From positions 1 through 6,745 of the forward strand of contig JASLEW010000808.1 in NCBI GenBank assembly GCA_030150965.1: a stretch of DNA of 6,745 nucleotides. The letters are read 5' to 3'. The DNA comes from Thermoanaerobaculia bacterium (GTDB taxonomy: Bacteria > Acidobacteriota > Thermoanaerobaculia > Multivoradales > UBA5704). Below, piece by piece: positions 5,654-6,745 of this stretch (position 1 is its first letter; each line of letters starts with the position of its first letter). A program made the translations under genes and the position numbers. The notes beneath the pieces were generated by a model. The model did not search any database. It saw only the letters and a list, made by a program, of their open reading frames with translations, and was not told the DNA's origin.

Positions 5654-6745
5654 AGGCTCTCCGCCGTCTGGAGGAACAGCGCGCCGTCCACCACCACCGC
5701 CTCGCCCGCGGTGAGGCCCTCGGCGATCTCCTGCCGGTCGCCGCTGCGCGCGCCGATGCGCACCCGCCGGCGCGAGAAGGTCCCGTCGGCGTTGGCGACG
5801 AAGACGAACGGCAGGTTCTCGTCGTCGCGCAGCACCGCCGCGACCGGCACCAGCAGGCCGCTGCTCGGCCGGCGCGAGCGGATCGCCACCTGCACGTAGA
5901 GGTCGCGTTTCAGGATCTCGCCGGGGTTCGCCACGTCGAGGCGCACGGCGACGGCGCGGGTCGTCGGATCGACGATCGCCGCCACGTAGGTGACCTTGCC
6001 GGGCAGCGCCGGGCGGCCGGCCGCCGCCAGCACCTCCGCCGGGTCGCCGGCCGCCACGAACGGCAGGTCCACCTCGAAGATGTTGGCCAGCACCCAGACG
6101 CGCGCCATGTCGGCGATGGTGTAGCAGGGCGTGGTGCCGCCCTGGAGCAGCTGGCCGGGGGTGATGAGGCGCTCCACCACGGTGCCGGCGATCGGCGCGC
6201 GCAGCAGCCCGCCGCGGAACTCGACCGGGCGGTTGTCGCGGATCGCCGCCAGCATCCTGTCGTCCACGCCGAGGGCGCGCAGCTGCTCGAGCGCCGCGTC
6301 GCGGTCGGACTCGGCGCCCACCGCGTCGCTCTCCGCCTGCTCCATGTCGCGGCGGGCGATGGCGTCGTTCTTGAACAGCAGCTCGTCGGTCTCGGCGATG
6401 TGCCGCGCGTTGCGCGCCGCCGCCTCGGTCTTGCGCAGCGCGCTGACGTCGGCGGCGAAGTCCGGCGAGGCCACGACCGCGAGCGGCTGGTCGCGGCGCA
6501 CATGGTCGCCGACCGAGGCGAGCAGGCGCGACACCGGGCCGGAGATCGGCGCCAGCACCTGGGTGGAGCTGTTCTGGTCGAAGGCGACGGTGCCGGTGGC
6601 CTCGACGGTGCGCTGGAAGGGGAGGACGGCCACGCGCTCGGTGCGGATGTTGGCGCGCTGCGCCGGGGAGAGGCGGAGGGCGCCGGCGCGCGGCGCGCTC
6701 GCCTCGGCCGGTGCCGCGGCCGTGCCGCCGCCGCAGCCGGCGGCG
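5650..6745 (-). CDS. RND periplasmic adaptor (membrane fusion) lipoprotein, CzcB/CusB-like, N-terminus cut by the right edge
   Basis: The frame is open from the right edge to TGA at 5650-5652, giving 364 visible residues. The first visible residues read AAGCGGG. This fits the end of a lipobox, with the lipid-bearing Cys encoded at 6733-6735, so the mature protein would be 361 residues anchored to a membrane. Only about three residues of the presumed signal peptide are visible. Numbering from that Cys, LSPAQRANI (22-30) resembles the segment seen before the core in CzcB-type adaptors. The first half of the lipoyl-like domain is near 58-92 (VLAPISGPVSRLLASVGDHV). A coiled-coil hairpin is near 93-157, and the second lipoyl half, with RAPIAGTVVERL, is near 175-190. 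Beta-barrel and membrane-proximal domains follow to the end. The adaptor bridges the pump and the outer-membrane channel. No His- or Met-rich metal-binding segment is seen in the visible N-terminus. The internal GTG at 6633 also opens a long frame but would drop the lipobox and the LSPAQ segment, so I reject it as the start. Confidence 0.92.
   Translation of the reverse strand, partial: AAGCGGGTAAAPAEASAPRAGALRLSPAQRANIRTERVAVLPFQRTVEATGTVAFDQNSSTQVLAPISGPVSRLLASVGDHVRRDQPLAVVASPDFAADVSALRKTEAAARNARHIAETDELLFKNDAIARRDMEQAESDAVGAESDRDAALEQLRALGVDDRMLAAIRDNRPVEFRGGLLRAPIAGTVVERLITPGQLLQGGTTPCYTIADMARVWVLANIFEVDLPFVAAGDPAEVLAAAGRPALPGKVTYVAAIVDPTTRAVAVRLDVANPGEILKRDLYVQVAIRSRRPSSGLLVPVAAVLRDDENLPFVFVANADGTFSRRRVRIGARSGDRQEIAEGLTAGEAVVVDGALFLQTAESL
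5659..5662 (-). promoter_or_regulatory. Ribosome binding site and coupled GTG start of the RND pump gene
   Basis: On the minus strand GGAG (within GGAGAG) lies 5 bases before GTG 5653. The GTG shares bases with the TGA of the adaptor gene (GTGA, 5650-5653), so the two genes are probably translationally coupled. Confidence 0.6.

Noticed and set aside
2552..5899. A very long open frame (over 1,100 codons) on the plus strand opposite the pump and adaptor genes
   Set aside because: Its translation is low-complexity His/Arg/Asp/Gln/Glu-rich with no domain. It is the shadow of a high-GC gene with strong third-position bias; the minus-strand protein has a full RND fold.
6631..6633. GTG at 6633 as the start of the adaptor gene
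   Set aside because: The same frame continues to the right edge and encodes an adaptor-like N-terminus and a lipobox cysteine, so the true start lies outside the window.

Overview
The window is very GC-rich DNA (roughly 70% or more by eye, not computed) from a Gram-negative-type bacterium. The evidence for a two-membrane cell is a tripartite RND metal-efflux operon whose periplasmic adaptor carries a lipoprotein-type cysteine. The mix of a CHAT caspase-like protease, an F420-reductase-like oxidoreductase and a CzcA-type pump would fit Acidobacteriota, Myxococcota or a similar high-GC lineage. No marker here fixes the phylum.

Layout from left to right. (1) Positions 1-1529, minus strand: a two-gene unit. 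A 71-residue protein of unknown function (1314-1529) comes first, then a 119-base gap, then a CHAT-domain caspase-like protein (1194 down to 1) that runs off the left edge with its His/Cys dyad intact. (2) Positions 1530-1691: a 162-base divergent intergenic region with a bulged hairpin close to the small gene. (3) Positions 1692-2336, plus strand: a complete NADP-binding Rossmann protein of the F420-dependent NADP reductase-like family. (4) Positions 2337-2533: a 197-base convergent intergenic region with GC-rich hairpins but no T-tracts. (5) Positions 2534-6745, minus strand: a heavy-metal RND efflux operon. The adaptor lipoprotein gene (5650 to beyond 6745) overlaps the inner-membrane pump gene (2534-5653) by four bases.

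How the genes work together: the adaptor and pump form the periplasmic and inner-membrane parts of a proton-driven metal/cation exporter. The outer-membrane channel is not in the window and may lie to the right. The pump keeps the Asp/Asp/Glu proton-relay signature of heavy-metal RND proteins and lacks the methionines expected of a Cu/Ag pump, so a divalent cation is the more likely substrate. The CHAT protein and the small protein ahead of it form a separate unit, possibly a protease with a partner, substrate or regulator. That is the least explained part of the window. The reductase-like gene appears to stand alone between the two units.

No tRNA, rRNA, CRISPR array, insertion sequence or attachment site was seen. 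No gene-free stretch exceeds 300 bases.
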